Positions 34,241-45,501 of a stretch of 64,000 nt of DNA are shown here, in pieces (within the stretch, counting starts at the first letter, position 1; each line of letters opens with the position of its first letter). The notes under the pieces were generated by a model, which worked only from the letters and a program-made list of their open reading frames with translations, searched no databases and had not been told where the DNA came from. The DNA comes from Chara braunii (lineage: Eukaryota > Streptophyta > Charophyceae > Charales > Characeae), in assembly GCA_003427395.1 (NCBI GenBank), contig BFEA01000013.1, positions 6,034,041 through 6,098,040 of the forward strand, written 5' to 3'. A program made the translations under genes and the position numbers.

Positions 34241-35472
34241 GATTCGTGCGAAATAAGCACCGTTTACGGTAGAAATTCCGGGTAGAAATAAGATTTTGTG
34301 GGTGAAGGAAAGAAGGGAATTATTCGCGCGGCCGAAATTGTTGTTACCGGCTGGCCGTGAACTAGCGTCCGTAGTGGCAGCATAGGGAGCCTCGTGCGAA
34401 ACATTTGCGGAGTAATAGGGTTACTAGTGAAAAAAAGAAATTAGTCCGTCCTTACGGTAGGGACATTTTCAAAAATTACCTGCTACCGCAAAAGCCCGAA
34501 ATCAGGCCGTGTACGACCAAAATTATTAGGCACTGAAGGCTTTGGGACTGGGGTATTTCTTATATCGTAATTTCGTAATTTAATTTAAAATATAGGCTTA
34601 GTTGTACCGGACTGTACCCTCCTAAATTCTTGAGCGGGAAATCGTGCAGCATGGCAAATTCTAATTTGTACAGGTCATACGTTCCGTGTGTAACTGACTG
34701 GACGGGGCCACGTAATATTTTCAGCATACGATCCATGTAGTGCCTATCAGACCAATAGGAATTGGAGACAGTACTTGATGATGGATTCGATCGTTGGAGA
34801 GACCAAGCGACACTCTCAGACTGTGCATAGTACTCTATACACGTGATACATGCGGCGAAAGCTGGTCCGCAGGGATAGACCGCGTGTGGATGGAAAAAAC
34901 CTACGTGGACTGATTATCTATTGCCCGTTCGAGGGGCCGACACATAACTAATTAATACGACGGTTGACACAACGTCTATGTGGCAGATCGACCGTAGTCG
35001 TAGTCGCTCGTGGAAATGTCTGTTGGGAACGGAGTACTTGCTAGCTAGGCTGATAACTTGTTGAAACAGTATATAGGAGGACAAGGCCGTATCGGTCCTC
35101 TGTGCTCGGAAGATGGGTGGTGTGTTAGGCGGGCCGCATGGCAGGGTCATGTGGTTAGCCCCCTGAGGATGATCGGAGCGCAATCGATCGGAACGCGTCG
35201 GGGAATGTGTGCGTGAGCTGAGTTGAGTACGCGCGGTTATGTATTGATGAACTTTCGAAGCGTGTACGAAAGGCAGTTCGCCACTGTTTCCATTATTCTG
35301 TTTAGCATAGTAACCGGATGAGAAGAGATACTCACAATGGTGGCTATGTCGACGGCAAGTGTTAGCAGGAGCAGTGTAACGTAGTACACAACAGATAGAT
35401 AGCAGCTGGATGAGATAGCAGCAGAGTTAGCATAATTACAGCGGTGGACCAGTTACGGAGCTTTCACACGTA
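34240..35472. other. Non-coding region before the Penelope-like element
   Basis: No gene recognised. The minus-strand TGTCGGCCCCTCGAAC starting at 34943 resembles the TGTCGGCCCGAA start of copy C and could be the 5' end of copy E, which would make E about 9.4 kb. The match is short. The 3' part (35200-35472) is probably the 5' leader of the Penelope-like element. Confidence 0.35.
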
Positions 35473-36495
35473 ATGAAGTACGTTAGCGGCAGACACGTGA
35501 GGAAGCTATCGAAGTTCCTTCTTGTGAACTTCAGCGATATGGCGTCATCAAGCAACGAAGCGGGTGGGGCAGGAAGCTCGACGATCTGCTTCAACGACAA
35601 CCAAGCAGGACATATCGCAAGGGATTGCCCAGTTGGCAAAGGCCAAGGTACTTTCGCCAACAATTCGAAGTACTGGCAATCGAGAAAGAAAAGTAAGGAC
35701 AACATTAACTGGGTAGTCAGATGGGCAGACTACAAGATGCAGAAGGAAATGGAGGAAGAGGAGAATAAAAAAGCAGAAGAGGAGAGGAAGAAGGCAGAGG
35801 CTGAGCGAAGAAGGCAGCTGCTAGAAGAGGAGAGAAGGGAGGAAAGGACTCGAAGGTTGATTGCCGAAACCGAACGGAGAATGTTAGAGGAGTGTGACAG
35901 AAGAGATAGGAAGATTGAGGAAGCGGAGTTACGAACGATAGCAGCGGTATCGAGAGATCTGCGGAACTTCAGAGCAGAGATAAGAACCGAAATTCAGATG
36001 GCGCTGACGGTGAATTCCAAGACGCCAAAGCGGGACAGAGAGGCATTAGCCTGCGGGCTGGACACCTATATGATGGAGGAAGAAGTGCTGACAGACGATG
36101 GTTCCAAGGTGCCTTCAAAGAGAGCAAGAGGGAAGCGAGCAGCAAAGTCCTACGCAGCAACGGATGACTGGGAAGAGGAAGCAAGAGTCATGTCAAGGGC
36201 GGAATATGAAAAGAGTTTGAGGAGGAGAACCAGCACGCCGATGAAGAGCGCACCTATCGGAAAGGAAACTCATGTTATTAGTGGCAAAGATAATTTTGTG
36301 TGGAACATATTGGACACCAGATCGAACCCCATGGCTAAGGAGTGGCGGGAAATCAAGAGGTTGTGTGAGGCGAAGGACATCACCTACATCTCGAAGGAAC
36401 AAGGTGTTCGTGAACTAGTGAATATATCGGCTTGGGATGACGACAACGTCGTGTTAAAGGAAACTTGGGAGCACGAAACCATTCAGGACCACTGA
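35473..36495 (+). CDS. Penelope-like element ORF1: degenerate zinc knuckle plus coiled coil
   Basis: A 340-codon open frame; ATG at 35539 (MASSSNEAGG) is an equally good start. It has a CCHC-like knuckle CFNDNQAGHIARDC, in which the second Cys of C-X2-C is Asp, so metal binding is doubtful. A long charged coiled coil rich in EEERKKAEAERR follows (about residues 90-175), then a basic segment KRARGKRAAK and a conserved-looking tail with WNILDTRSN. It would act as an RNA-binding partner of the reverse transcriptase in a retrotransposon particle. It is in the same frame as the next ORF, from which only one TGA (36493-36495) and two sense codons separate it, so a read-through or a single disabling mutation is possible. 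Confidence 0.65.
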   Translation: MKYVSGRHVRKLSKFLLVNFSDMASSSNEAGGAGSSTICFNDNQAGHIARDCPVGKGQGTFANNSKYWQSRKKSKDNINWVVRWADYKMQKEMEEEENKKAEEERKKAEAERRRQLLEEERREERTRRLIAETERRMLEECDRRDRKIEEAELRTIAAVSRDLRNFRAEIRTEIQMALTVNSKTPKRDREALACGLDTYMMEEEVLTDDGSKVPSKRARGKRAAKSYAATDDWEEEARVMSRAEYEKSLRRRTSTPMKSAPIGKETHVISGKDNFVWNILDTRSNPMAKEWREIKRLCEAKDITYISKEQGVRELVNISAWDDDNVVLKETWEHETIQDH

Positions 36496-36501
36496 TGGTT
36501 T

Positions 36502-37861
36502 ATGCCCCCTGTAAAGTTCATCTGGGCTTACATCGTCATTCTCTTGTCTTTGAGAATGACGATTTGGAGGCACACAGGAGTGTCCAAATTGAGACTGGCT
36601 ACCGAGAAAGCCGCTACTGCCTGTACAATACTGCTAACGTTATTAGACCATGTCCCGTGGGCGAAGAAGCTTTTGGACTTAGTGCCACGTAAATGGAAAT
36701 GGTTTAATTTTAAGCAACCCGTAGTGTACTGTCTCGTTTCGCCATTTGGTAGAAAATTGTACATTGGCAGGTCCATTAGGGGTGCAGCGGAGAGATGGTG
36801 GGAACACGTTAGATGTACAGAATCAGGAATGGAGGGAAGAACACCTTTGCTTTACAAGTGGCTGAGAAAGTTCGATTGGAGCAGATATGTCGTTATTCAT
36901 ATTGCTTCTTCGGAAGTCAACGGATTAGATAGTCTGGAGAAGACACTCATCAAAAGGTTTTCGCCGTCGCTCAACATGCTAGGAACGGGGCAGAAAAGGA
37001 ACGTGAGGAAGAGGCCCGGAAAACGGGAAAGGCAGGCGAGGGTAGCCATAGGCAAAGAAAAGAAATGGGGGAAGAGGACAAACGTTATAGTTTTTCGGAT
37101 GGATCATACCCTTCTAGATAATACTAGCCTACGGTTGTGCCTTGACTCAACCTACAGGGAGGGGAAGAAGCAGATCAATATCATTAGTGAGGGTGGAAAA
37201 ATCTGGAGGGAGGACTGGTCTTTAGTTAAGAGAATGTTCGGAACATCGACTGTAGTAACACAAGCAGGAAAGATAGTTATTTCCCACTTGAAAACTTGGT
37301 TTGAGGAAGGGGGTAGTTTCTGGGTTGCTCCCATTGTCCTTACAAAGAGCCCAAGAGATCGAGGGAAAGGTTATCTCCGACATTTATTAGAAATGTCTTT
37401 CAAACGAAAGGAACTGTTAAGTATATCGGTGGATAAACTTATGCACCTGTATAGTTGCGCCGGGTCGTTCAAAGTGAAGGAAAAGAGGAGAATGATTAAG
37501 GATTTTATGGGAAAAGTGGTAGGTAGAAAAACTTGTGTAAATATCCGCAAGCGGATCACTGTCCAGGTTAGGTACAGTTGTGAAGTGAAGAAGAGTGGTA
37601 TCAGAAGAGTCTTGATCACTAACATCGAGAGTTGCGAACTACATCCAACGATCGTAGGAATCTTCAGAAAGAAGGCTCGGTTAGTTTGGAGGAGGAACAG
37701 GAACGTTGCTGAGATCCTTTGCAATTACAAGCACTGAGTAAGAAGCCGGAGTTATCTTGTACGTGCAAGCAGTATGACCTACCCATCATTAATGGTCACG
37801 TGCTCGCGAGGATAGTGGATGTTCCAGGGATACCATCCATGGCTCTCAATGGGAAGAACGT
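36502..37861 (+). pseudogene. Penelope-like element, N-terminal GIY-YIG part (interrupted)
   Basis: Open from 36502 to 37737. The GIY-YIG endonuclease domain lies at about residues 72-160: VVYCLVSPFGRKLYIGRS (the GIY and YIG strands), Arg98 in AAERWWEHVR, Glu146 in GLDSLEKTLIKRF and Asn158. The N-terminus is hydrophobic. About 250 residues without recognised motif follow. A frameshift near 37720-37737 moves the frame to ELSCTCKQYDLPIINGHVLA, which continues to NGKNVV, where copy C begins at 37862. The RT half resumes at 43708. A GIY-YIG domain before the RT, not after it, fits the permuted Penelope-like elements described from green algae and animals. The nuclease would nick the target for priming. 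Confidence 0.75.
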
Positions 37862-38779
37862 TGTCGAGCGCATAGGTCCCGCAGGGGGACCCTCCCGGCC
37901 GCGTCACGCAGGATTATGCAGGACTTGTCGCGGAGAGCGTTTGCCGCTCCGGCCGAGTGCGCCAGCCGTACCTCTCGCGAGCCCCTACGACAGGACAGGG
38001 TCACGCGAGGCACCGCTTACCTCCACCTACGGGAGCTGTCCCCATCCCTTAGGTGGGTGTATCCCTGTCGAGCTACCGAACCACATGCGAAAGTTTTCGT
38101 ATGCAATTGCAGAGGTGGCCCAACTGAGGGCGTTTCTCGTTCGCTGTAGCATAAGGGGTTACGCGCGGTCGAACACCCGAAAATCGAACCCGCACACGAA
38201 TTGACGTACTGGGGGGCTGAGGTCCCAAACGCGACTCGGCGCCGGTCGACTAGGATGCATCACACACACCACGCATTACACCACAACACTCACATCTACC
38301 CACACATAATACATGGAAAAGCATAAAACAAACACCTCGAACAACACCACAACACCACAACACTCCTAGTCCCTTCAATATCCGACCCATAACATTTTGT
38401 TGCGAGACTCAGATAGGTACTGCGCGCTGGATTTTTGTATAAGAGTCATGCGAGCGCATGACCTCCTCATATCGACCAACCATGCGGGCATTCGTCAGCA
38501 CTCGCGCTGATGGGGTACTATGTGGTACTCGTAACCGCACGAGTCGGACGGCGCGACCCTTGGTAATCTTGAGGGTCGTGCTCGACACTCAAGTGTCGGC
38601 TGACAAACGCGTTGAGGGGTTACCTTCTCGGCGCTAGACAACCGCTATCCGCGGTTGAAGACCACACCCTCCTCTACACCCTGTGCAGAGGGGTTGAGTA
38701 GACAGCTTCAGGGCTGTCGTGGTAGTCGAAATCAAGGGGTTTGACTTTGACGGCTAACACGGACTAGAACGTCCAACCA
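37862..38779 (-). repeat. Terminal segment of copy C (outer)
   Basis: It runs from TGTCGAGCGC on the plus strand to GTCCAACCA and matches 50941-51856 and 63387-64000 closely. It includes GACACTCAAGTGTCGGCTGAC, an inverted-repeat motif kept in all copies. No primer site follows its end here, as expected for a solo LTR. Confidence 0.8.
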
Positions 38780-38799
38780 TGAAGACGTTAAGGAGAAAA

Positions 38800-39618
38800 C
38801 AACTGCAGGTAGTCTGATAGCCGCTCCAAGTGGAAGGGGTAGGCCAATGCGAAAGATGCGTGCGGATGATGCCCAAACTCAGACCCATAGGTCGCCCGAC
38901 GTTCGAGACGTTGGAGGTTCGCACGCGGGCTCCCATAGGCCGACTAGGACTGATACCCTGCCCGCGCGTCGTTTCGCGCTGCCGAAACTCGGGTCTACTG
39001 GCCCTAGCGCACTTTTCCCATCTCCGTTTGACCCATAACTTTCGAGCGCGGAAATCGGCAGGCGCTGCGAGCGTGGTTTAGTATAAACCCGCGCGGACGC
39101 AGGACCTGCGCATACCGACCAACCATGAGGACTCGCATAAGCAGTTGTGATGCTGACACATTGTGCGGTGCCCATACCCGAGTGGCCTCGTTTGGGCCAT
39201 GGGGTCGCTCTCGACGCTCAGGCGTCGGCTGAAGCGCGCGCCGAGGGGGGTAGCCCTTTAACGAGCGCAAAACCGGCCTGAGCGCCTTACCATCTTCTGC
39301 ACCTTGAGGTGCCCCAAAGGGGTGAGGGGTAAGATGGTCCCTAGGGCAGGAAGGGATTTGGAGCGGTGGTGAGTTGCCTGGCGCATCACCAGCGACACGC
39401 TAATCCTTCCGCCCGGAACTTCATCGTTCCACGAAAATAATTTAAAACAAAAAAAGATTACTTGACGTTGGAAGGGGAAAATACGAACACCCCGCCGGAC
39501 CGAGTTGCTGGGGGACAGGCCCTTCTCCGTGCGGCACCTCTGTTTCCATTGGACGACAAGTAAATCAATGTCCTGGACAAGGAACTTGAATTCCAGGCCT
39601 GTGACTAGCATCCGACCA
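38800..39618 (-). repeat. Second, diverged terminal segment of copy C
   Basis: It starts, on the minus strand, TGGTCGGATGCTAGTC at 39618 and shares CGACGCTCAGGCGTCGGCTG and CATACCGACCAACCATG with the outer segment. It is clearly older or from another subfamily. Copy C therefore has a duplicated 3' part. Confidence 0.65.
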
Positions 39619-40124
39619 GATAAAATTTTTGAGAAGAGAAAACCGTAGGCGTGCGGTCGCGCAGCCCTATAAGGTTACCCGAGCGTATGCTTACTCTGAC
39701 TATCACAGTATCAGGGTGGGAAAGGACAATCTCACTCAAACAAAAGATTGTGGGGTAGTTCACTCTCACGACAGTTGTGTGGTTCGCCCATCTGAATCCA
39801 AACATAATCACTCAACAAGACTCAATCGAGATTCTCTCATACATACCTGCAATCATACACACCACATTCAGACAACATCACACACACTAAAGGGGTCAAC
39901 TTTTCAGCCTCCTGCAGCTCACAACCTGCCTTATGCACTCAAGCCCATCCATTTCCCCACCAATCCTCAACAAAAATACTCAGTCTTTAAGAAATGACCA
40001 TTTATAAAGAAACTGGGCGAAAACCCAAAGAAACACATAAATCCTGGCAAGGGTCAAGGCCTTAGGTTGAGAGGCAGGAGGAGTAGGAAAGTTGAGTCGT
40101 ACACCGACGAATCGGCCACCGACC

Positions 40125-40141
40125 TGTTATCAGTGATAACA
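40125..40141 (-). repeat. Conserved hairpin beta (copy C)
   Basis: TGTTATC-AGT-GATAACA, a perfect 7-bp stem at the position of the TTTTATC/GATAAAA stem of copy A (14002-14018). Copies B (49297-49313) and D (52340-52357) have the same or a wobble-paired form. Confidence 0.75.
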
Positions 40142-40879
40142 GAAAAGTGATCCTTTTGAAGGATCAGGCTGATCAGATCAAGCCTTCAGGCGAAATACGG
40201 AAACCTGCATCACAGTACAGGCCAAAAAGAAACACTACTATGTTCATGCCACAAAGGAGAATACTCCCTGATTCGTAACCTAACTCCTCCACTAGTACCA
40301 AGTCATTGAACGTATCCTCTATCCAGGATAGATCTGCTAAGTAACCCCCAGCTGAAAAATATTCTAACTCCTCATATTCTGCGAAATTTCGGCAGCGCTT
40401 CTCGTAGGAAAAGTGCCTTTTCAGAATTTCTATGAGTCAAAAAAATGACTAACTCTTTCAGATTTGCAGAAATTTCTGCAGCGCTTCCTGTAGGAACATG
40501 AGGCTGTCAAGATTTATACAAAGTTGAAAGACAGAAAGACAAAGCAAGCTATACTTGGGACTACCTTCTGACACCTGCTTGATGATTTAGACTCAATGAC
40601 AACCCGTACAACCTCTAGATGAGATCATGAGCTAGTCCTTATCCCAACTTCTTAGCAGGGTCAGTCCTATCTTCATCCCAAGTTCTCCCTCTTATCATCC
40701 ATCTCATCTACCTATGGCTCCAGCACTTGGCGAGCATCTAAACAACTAATCTATCAAAAAGACACCCCAAAGTGAGAGCCCACAAGCATGCATAAACGAA
40801 CATCTCTCACAATCGCACATAAGTTCGACCCAAGTAGTTCGTTAGATCACTCAGCTCTTTTTCCCTTAGTAAACCCCCT

Positions 40880-41110
40880 TACCTATGGCATAGGATCAGA
40901 CAACGCCCTAACTTAAGGGTATGTCCAACATGCCTAAGTAAACAAGTAAAAATACATACAACTGGACTGACCTAACTTAAGGGTATGCCCAACACCACTT
41001 GAACTCTAGTCATAAAACATATGACCAGACCGCCCTAACTTAAGGGTACGCCTGACTTCTGCTTAATGGACGACATGAAGGATAAGCTAGACTGTCCTTT
41101 TGCTGTAAAA
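40880..41110 (-). repeat. Hairpin array C (core CCCTAACTTAAGGG), short
   Basis: Three full units and one cut unit share the core CCCTAACTTAAGGGTA or ACCTAACTTAAGGGTA on the plus strand. Arms are weaker than in D, for example ACCAGAC...GCCTGA at 41022-41055 and TGGAC...GCCCA at 40963-40991. Their A-C mismatches become G-T pairs on the minus strand, the element's sense strand. Confidence 0.6.
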
Positions 41111-41169
41111 CATGGGAAGACACCCCGTTGTTCCCAGCCCTGTAACTTCTGTCACCAACTCAGGCCCCG

Positions 41170-42440
41170 TCGTCACTTCTTAAAGGTAAGTACACTATCT
41201 TTTCCCTTCTACTTCTACTCGCTGTAATTCCTACTACATGAATGCACCTGGCCGTTCGTGTGGCCAAGTTCCTTGGAATCGTGCTATGAGCCATCGGCAA
41301 GAGGAAGATCGAGGCAACGACTAGTGCGCCTATGAATATTTTCGTGACGAGCCGGGTGGTGAACAACAGCGGTCTTTTAGGATAACTACGGCGACGCCAC
41401 AGTCACGACAGTAGCGTGCCCCGTTGCATCTTCTCACCAAAAACAACACAAAATATATGTATATATATAAAAAAATGGGAAAGAATCTGTCACTAGAAGG
41501 TGGCAAGATATGCTGATTCTTAATCACGTGAATAGACAAACCCAAAAGCGAGATTACTTTTCGTCCATGGACGAGAGAGATCCCAGTGAATCTTACGCTG
41601 GAATATGGCTAGGTACGTTAGCACTCCGTTAACCTTTACCCTCTGGGCGCAACTCCTGCCACTTATACCGCCCAAACTACACCCCTATCATGAATTCTGA
41701 CGCTGCCATCCAGTTCGCAACTTCTCAAAGCCCCCACCTCGCATCCTACCTCACCCGAATCCGCCAAGAAACGAGTGAGAGCCACAATCTTCGCTTTTAC
41801 CTTCCTCCTTTTTCTCTTTCCCCATACCTCCGCGCCTTACTTTTTTCACTAACTCTAATCTTACTAACTTTCGTGCCGATCTGGCTTCATATTCGGACTC
41901 GCCAAAGCCCAAAACCCCGGTTTAGAATCTTAGTTCACTCAAAATGGTCGAGGAACGACCGAGGTAGCCAAAATTTGCTCCCCCCTTTCCATCTCACCTT
42001 CTTCCCCGACACTTTCGCGCACACCTTTTTCTTTCTTTCTCATCCTACACTCCTCCATTCACTATTCTGACATCTCCACTAGATCCGTAATGTTTGAAAC
42101 CCCTCATTCATTATCTTCCCTTGCTCAAATCCTTGGAGTCTCGCAAGATCGGCCTTCTTCTAGTTGCGCTCGACTAGTCTCTTCACCATCCCTCTTCTCA
42201 AATGCACCCGGCGCCTTACGTCGTCCAGGTTCATCCTTCCTTTGACTACGCCCGTATCCTCCCTTCGTGCCCCGTCACTCGGCCTTGGTGCTTGTCGCCT
42301 GTCTCCTACCCCTTCTCTCTCATCTCCGTTGTCTTCACCTTCGTCCTTCCCCCTGCTGTCCCTATAGAGCAGCGCCCAACAATCGGCTTGGCCGAGAGGA
42401 CGCGCAGCAACGGCACCCCACCGCATGCCACAACAAAAGA
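41170..42440 (-). other. Copy C, middle part without genes
   Basis: No gene recognised. 41690-42070 is open on the plus strand but compositionally biased and antisense to the element. The stretch around 41880-41950 (AAAACCCCGG and CGGACTCG) resembles 57300-57560 in copy D and, inverted, 44860-45050 in copy B, so it belongs to the long repeat. Confidence 0.5.
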
Positions 42441-42449
42441 CGTGTCGGC

Positions 42450-42489
42450 TACTCCCCGACTTTATACATGTCACCCTTGCGCAGGGGCC

Positions 42490-42521
<32 letters not shown>

Positions 42522-42540
42522 ACGGATGTCCCGAAGGACT
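42450..42540 (-). ncRNA. U6 snRNA-like sequence, well conserved (copy C)
   Basis: Read on the minus strand it starts GTCCTTCGGGACATCCG and runs through AAAATTGGAACGATACAGAG, AAGATTAGCATGGCCCCTGC and GCAAGGGTGACA. The 5' stem-loop, ACAGAGA box, AGC triad and 3' internal stem-loop are intact over about 80 bases. The last part diverges from U6 (ATGTATAAAGTCGGGG). TTTT follows about 15-20 bases later. No TATA box or plant upstream element is evident just before it. It is a U6-derived sequence in a mobile repeat; activity is unknown. Confidence 0.85.
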
Positions 42541-42940
42541 GCTCCTCGGGCCGAGACCCAGGTTCGTTGGGTCTGCTGCCTTGGGGCAGCTGCCTCATCC
42601 GGGCTGGGGCACAGATCTGTATCTCAATAGTTCAGTGGTGTATCCACTGAACAAGGCTGCTGGGCGTCACTGCAGGTCCCGGTACCGGTACCGGACCTTG
42701 TCCCAAATAGACAGAAAAAAAATAAGACTAAGAAAAATAAAAATAAAAATTTAAAACTTAGAGAAAGAGACTAATAAAAAAAATAAAACCGGATGGGGGA
42801 GAGGACCGTTGGTACTTGGTCCTCGGCCTTGCCCCGCGGGCCCGCGGTCGGAACCCCCCGCAAAAAGCCAAGGGGGATAGTCCCTCGGGACCCTCAACCC
42901 CTCGGCTCACTCCGACGCGCTTCTCCGCTGCTCGCTGCTG

Positions 42941-43005
42941 GCCTCGATCCCGGGATCCGCCTGGTGATAGTTCAATGACGTAACCTATAGGGCTAAGCCC
43001 CAGCC
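42941..43005 (-). ncRNA. tRNA-like block (copy C)
   Basis: On the minus strand it reads GGCTTAGCCCTATAGGTTAC (A-box-like), then CATTGAACTATCACCAGG and CGGGATCGAGGCC (B-box-like). Spacing matches the blocks in copies A (8553-8624) and D (59160-59228). It lies about 400 bases before the U6-like sequence. Confidence 0.55.
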
Positions 43006-43707
43006 TGGTTGTAGCAGGCCCAGTTCTCTATGTAAAGAGTACCTGCAGCCTGCCCATCCCTTCAAAGAGGTACCAAGGCCACAGCATGGCCTACTCCCCC
43101 AAGTAGATGGCCCTGTAACGCCGTGCTATGCTGCCTCGAGGGTAAGGCTTCGCTTGGCTCACCATGCGCGCCGCCTCACCATGCCGCGGCCGTGGGCCAA
43201 AGCCCTTATGGCCTACCGCGACCGCCCTCTTACCGCCTTTTCGCCGGCAAACCCCGACTTTTGTTCCTACTAAACCCGGTTCGCATCACCTTCCCCCCCA
43301 CTTCTCCGATGGCTCCGACCCCCGCTAGTATACAGTTGAGCTTCGTGTCTACGCACTCCACACCATGCGGTCTCAAAAAAAAATTAAAAAAATGCGCCTT
43401 TCAGTGAGTCAACGAAAACTCTCCTCTAGCCTTAGTCTTATCGGCTTACTCTGTGCCGACCGTGACGTTGTCCGTGGGTGCGAGGTAGCGGTCCACTCAG
43501 CCCTGTCCAAGTTTTCCTGATTTACTTCTAGCCTAGACTGCTGGTGGTTAGTTGTTTATATTGAACTTATGCATGCCTGCAAAGTGCATGCTCACACACT
43601 CGCTAGTCAACACAAATGGGGCGCGCCCCTGGATATCGTCTGGTGTGTTCTTCTCGTAAGCTGCAAATATATGCCCAAATACTCTTGTAAGGGTGTTCGG
43701 GCCGACA

Positions 43708-44857
43708 ACGTCGTCCGACCCAGACTCGAGACGACAAAGGAGGAAGTCAGCAACAGTATTCGGATTGCACTCAAGACTGTACTCGGAGGCCGATGCAGCG
43801 TGGACTTATCTGAACTTCAGACTGGTGGTTGCTTCGCATCTGCGCCAAATGAGTGGCGCCGCACGGACGAACGGTTGATCGTCGCAGTCAAAAGATGGTT
43901 CAAGGATTCGCTAATTACTGAAGCCGATAGAAACGCGGGGGACCTCGTGCTGATGTGCCCTTCCACTTACCAGCACCGTCCGGATAAGATGTTCGCCTGG
44001 AGCATAGTGTACGATGAGGTCAACAGCAGCAAAGCAGAAACTTTGAAAACGATGAAGCAGGAGTTTGAAAGCCGGAAGCTGCACAAGTTGGTGAACTGGA
44101 ACTCAAAAGGGAAGTTGGGTAACGTGTACGTGTTACCCAAGCACAAGGATCTAGAACGATGGCGACCTATTGCCCCGACTTGCAGCGAACCCACGATGAC
44201 CGAAAGCCGTTGGATCGCAAGAGCACTCAACTACTTATTAGAGAAGCTGCCTGGGGTTGGTCACTTCAACCTTTCAGCTATGGCCAGGCTCAATTAGATC
44301 TGAAGAAAGCAGAGAAGAAGCTTCAGTTGTACGGTGGGGAGACGATGATGATGTGCGGAGGTTTTGACATCAAGGAGATGTTTACATCGCTTCCGCATGC
44401 TACGATCATGGAGGCATTATCCTGGTTGCTTGGGGAATGGGAGAAGAAGGGATGCCAGAAAATTACGGTGTGTAAAAGGAGGAAGCAGGTCTCCCTCGGC
44501 ACGAAGTTGGTTGGTAAAGGTTACGCAAAGTTCTCCTTCGATTTCATCCGGAGTTTTGTAGCTTTCGAGCTGCAAAATACTTACACTATGTGTAGAAGGA
44601 AGTTGTTGAAGCAAGTCATCGGAGTACCGATGGGGAAGAACTCCAGTCCTTCGTTGGCATGCATACTCTATGCGAGATACGAAGGAGCATTCCTAGACTC
44701 GCTGGGAGCTGACCGAAGGCTTGTGCACGGAGTAAGGTTTATGGATGATGTCATGTTAATGATAGCCTTTAATAAGAGAAGGAGGTGGCTCTCGCGATAC
44801 TTTGTGGTTCTACGTGAGGACACTGAGGAGGAAGTGGTTTTGGGGGTTTTCAGATAG
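43708..44857 (+). pseudogene. Penelope-like element, reverse transcriptase part (frameshifted, truncated)
   Basis: Continues the element split by copy C. Frame one runs from RPRLETTKEEV through GNVYVLPKHKDLERWRPIAP to about 44285, then a frameshift leads to LDLKKAEKKLQLYGG. RT motifs: FDIKEMFTSLPH (motif A, Asp near 44366), GVPMGKNSSPSLACILYARY (motif B) and VRFMDDVMLM (catalytic FMDD at 44738-44749). The DIKEMFTS and GVPMG forms fit Penelope-like and related RTs. The frame ends at 44857 soon after the palm domain, where copy B sequence begins, so the thumb is missing. Confidence 0.75.
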
Positions 44858-45501
44858 GGCGAATTCAATGATGACGTTAGTTTTAGAAGAGAGTTAGTGA
44901 AATGGGGGTTAGCGGAGAACGGACTGTGCGGGAATGGTGATGGAGGGGAAGAAGATGGGTATGAAAAGTCCGAATCTCGCTCGATCCTCAATGGATTCGA
45001 GCGAGATAAAACGCTAGATTGGGGTTTTGGGGTCGGGCGAAGCTGATGGCGGTGTTACATTTCACGTAGGATAGGTGGTATAACCGGAATCAGTTGTATG
45101 GGTTGCGCCATAGCTATGAAAGAAAAGGTGGGAGAGTAGTTATGGAGGGACAAAAGGATGCGAGATTTTGCCGTCTTCAAGCAGAATCGGACAGGCTAAG
45201 GTAGTAAGACCGGGTTTTCGGCTATTGCGGATCGCCTCAAGCCCCACAGCGTGATGACATTGGGGAAAAAAAAAATCGAAATGACCTACAAAATAGCAAA
45301 CGGAAATGCTTATTTTGGCTGGTTGATTTTTTTTTCTCGTTTCTAATATAAAAAAAAATATTCTTGAAAAAACAATTTTGAAAAAATTATAGGGAGGCTC
45401 AAAAAAAAAACTACCTTCCCCCCAGCCAAAAAAAAAAGAAAACTACCTCCCCCCCAGCCAGAAAAAAAAAAAAAAAAAAACCATCCCGCTCACCGTGAAC
45501 T

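Larger units (their letters stand above)
37862..43707 (-). mobile_element. Long repeat copy C: 5.85-kb insertion with TGTCG...CGACA ends
   Basis: On the minus strand it begins TGTCGGCCCG (43707) and ends GCGCTCGACA (37862). The 4 bases ACGT flank both sides (37858-37861 and 43708-43711). It splits the Penelope-like frame, which resumes as AAC-GTC-GTC-CGA if one ACGT is removed. It carries the 5' motif, tRNA-like block (42941-43005), U6-like block (42450-42540), a short hairpin array (40880-41110), 120-bp repeats, hairpin beta and two tandem terminal segments. No gag or pol lies inside, so it behaves as a solo LTR. This is the best-defined copy. Confidence 0.75.

Noticed and set aside
37719-38204. 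161-codon frame taken as one gene
   Set aside because: The first about 48 codons belong to the Penelope-like element; the rest reads through the terminal segment of copy C.
41690-42070. 126-codon frame
   Set aside because: Antisense to copy C, compositionally biased, and not open in related copies.
43123-43407. 94-codon frame ending in a Lys run
   Set aside because: Inside copy C, antisense to it, with low-complexity ends.
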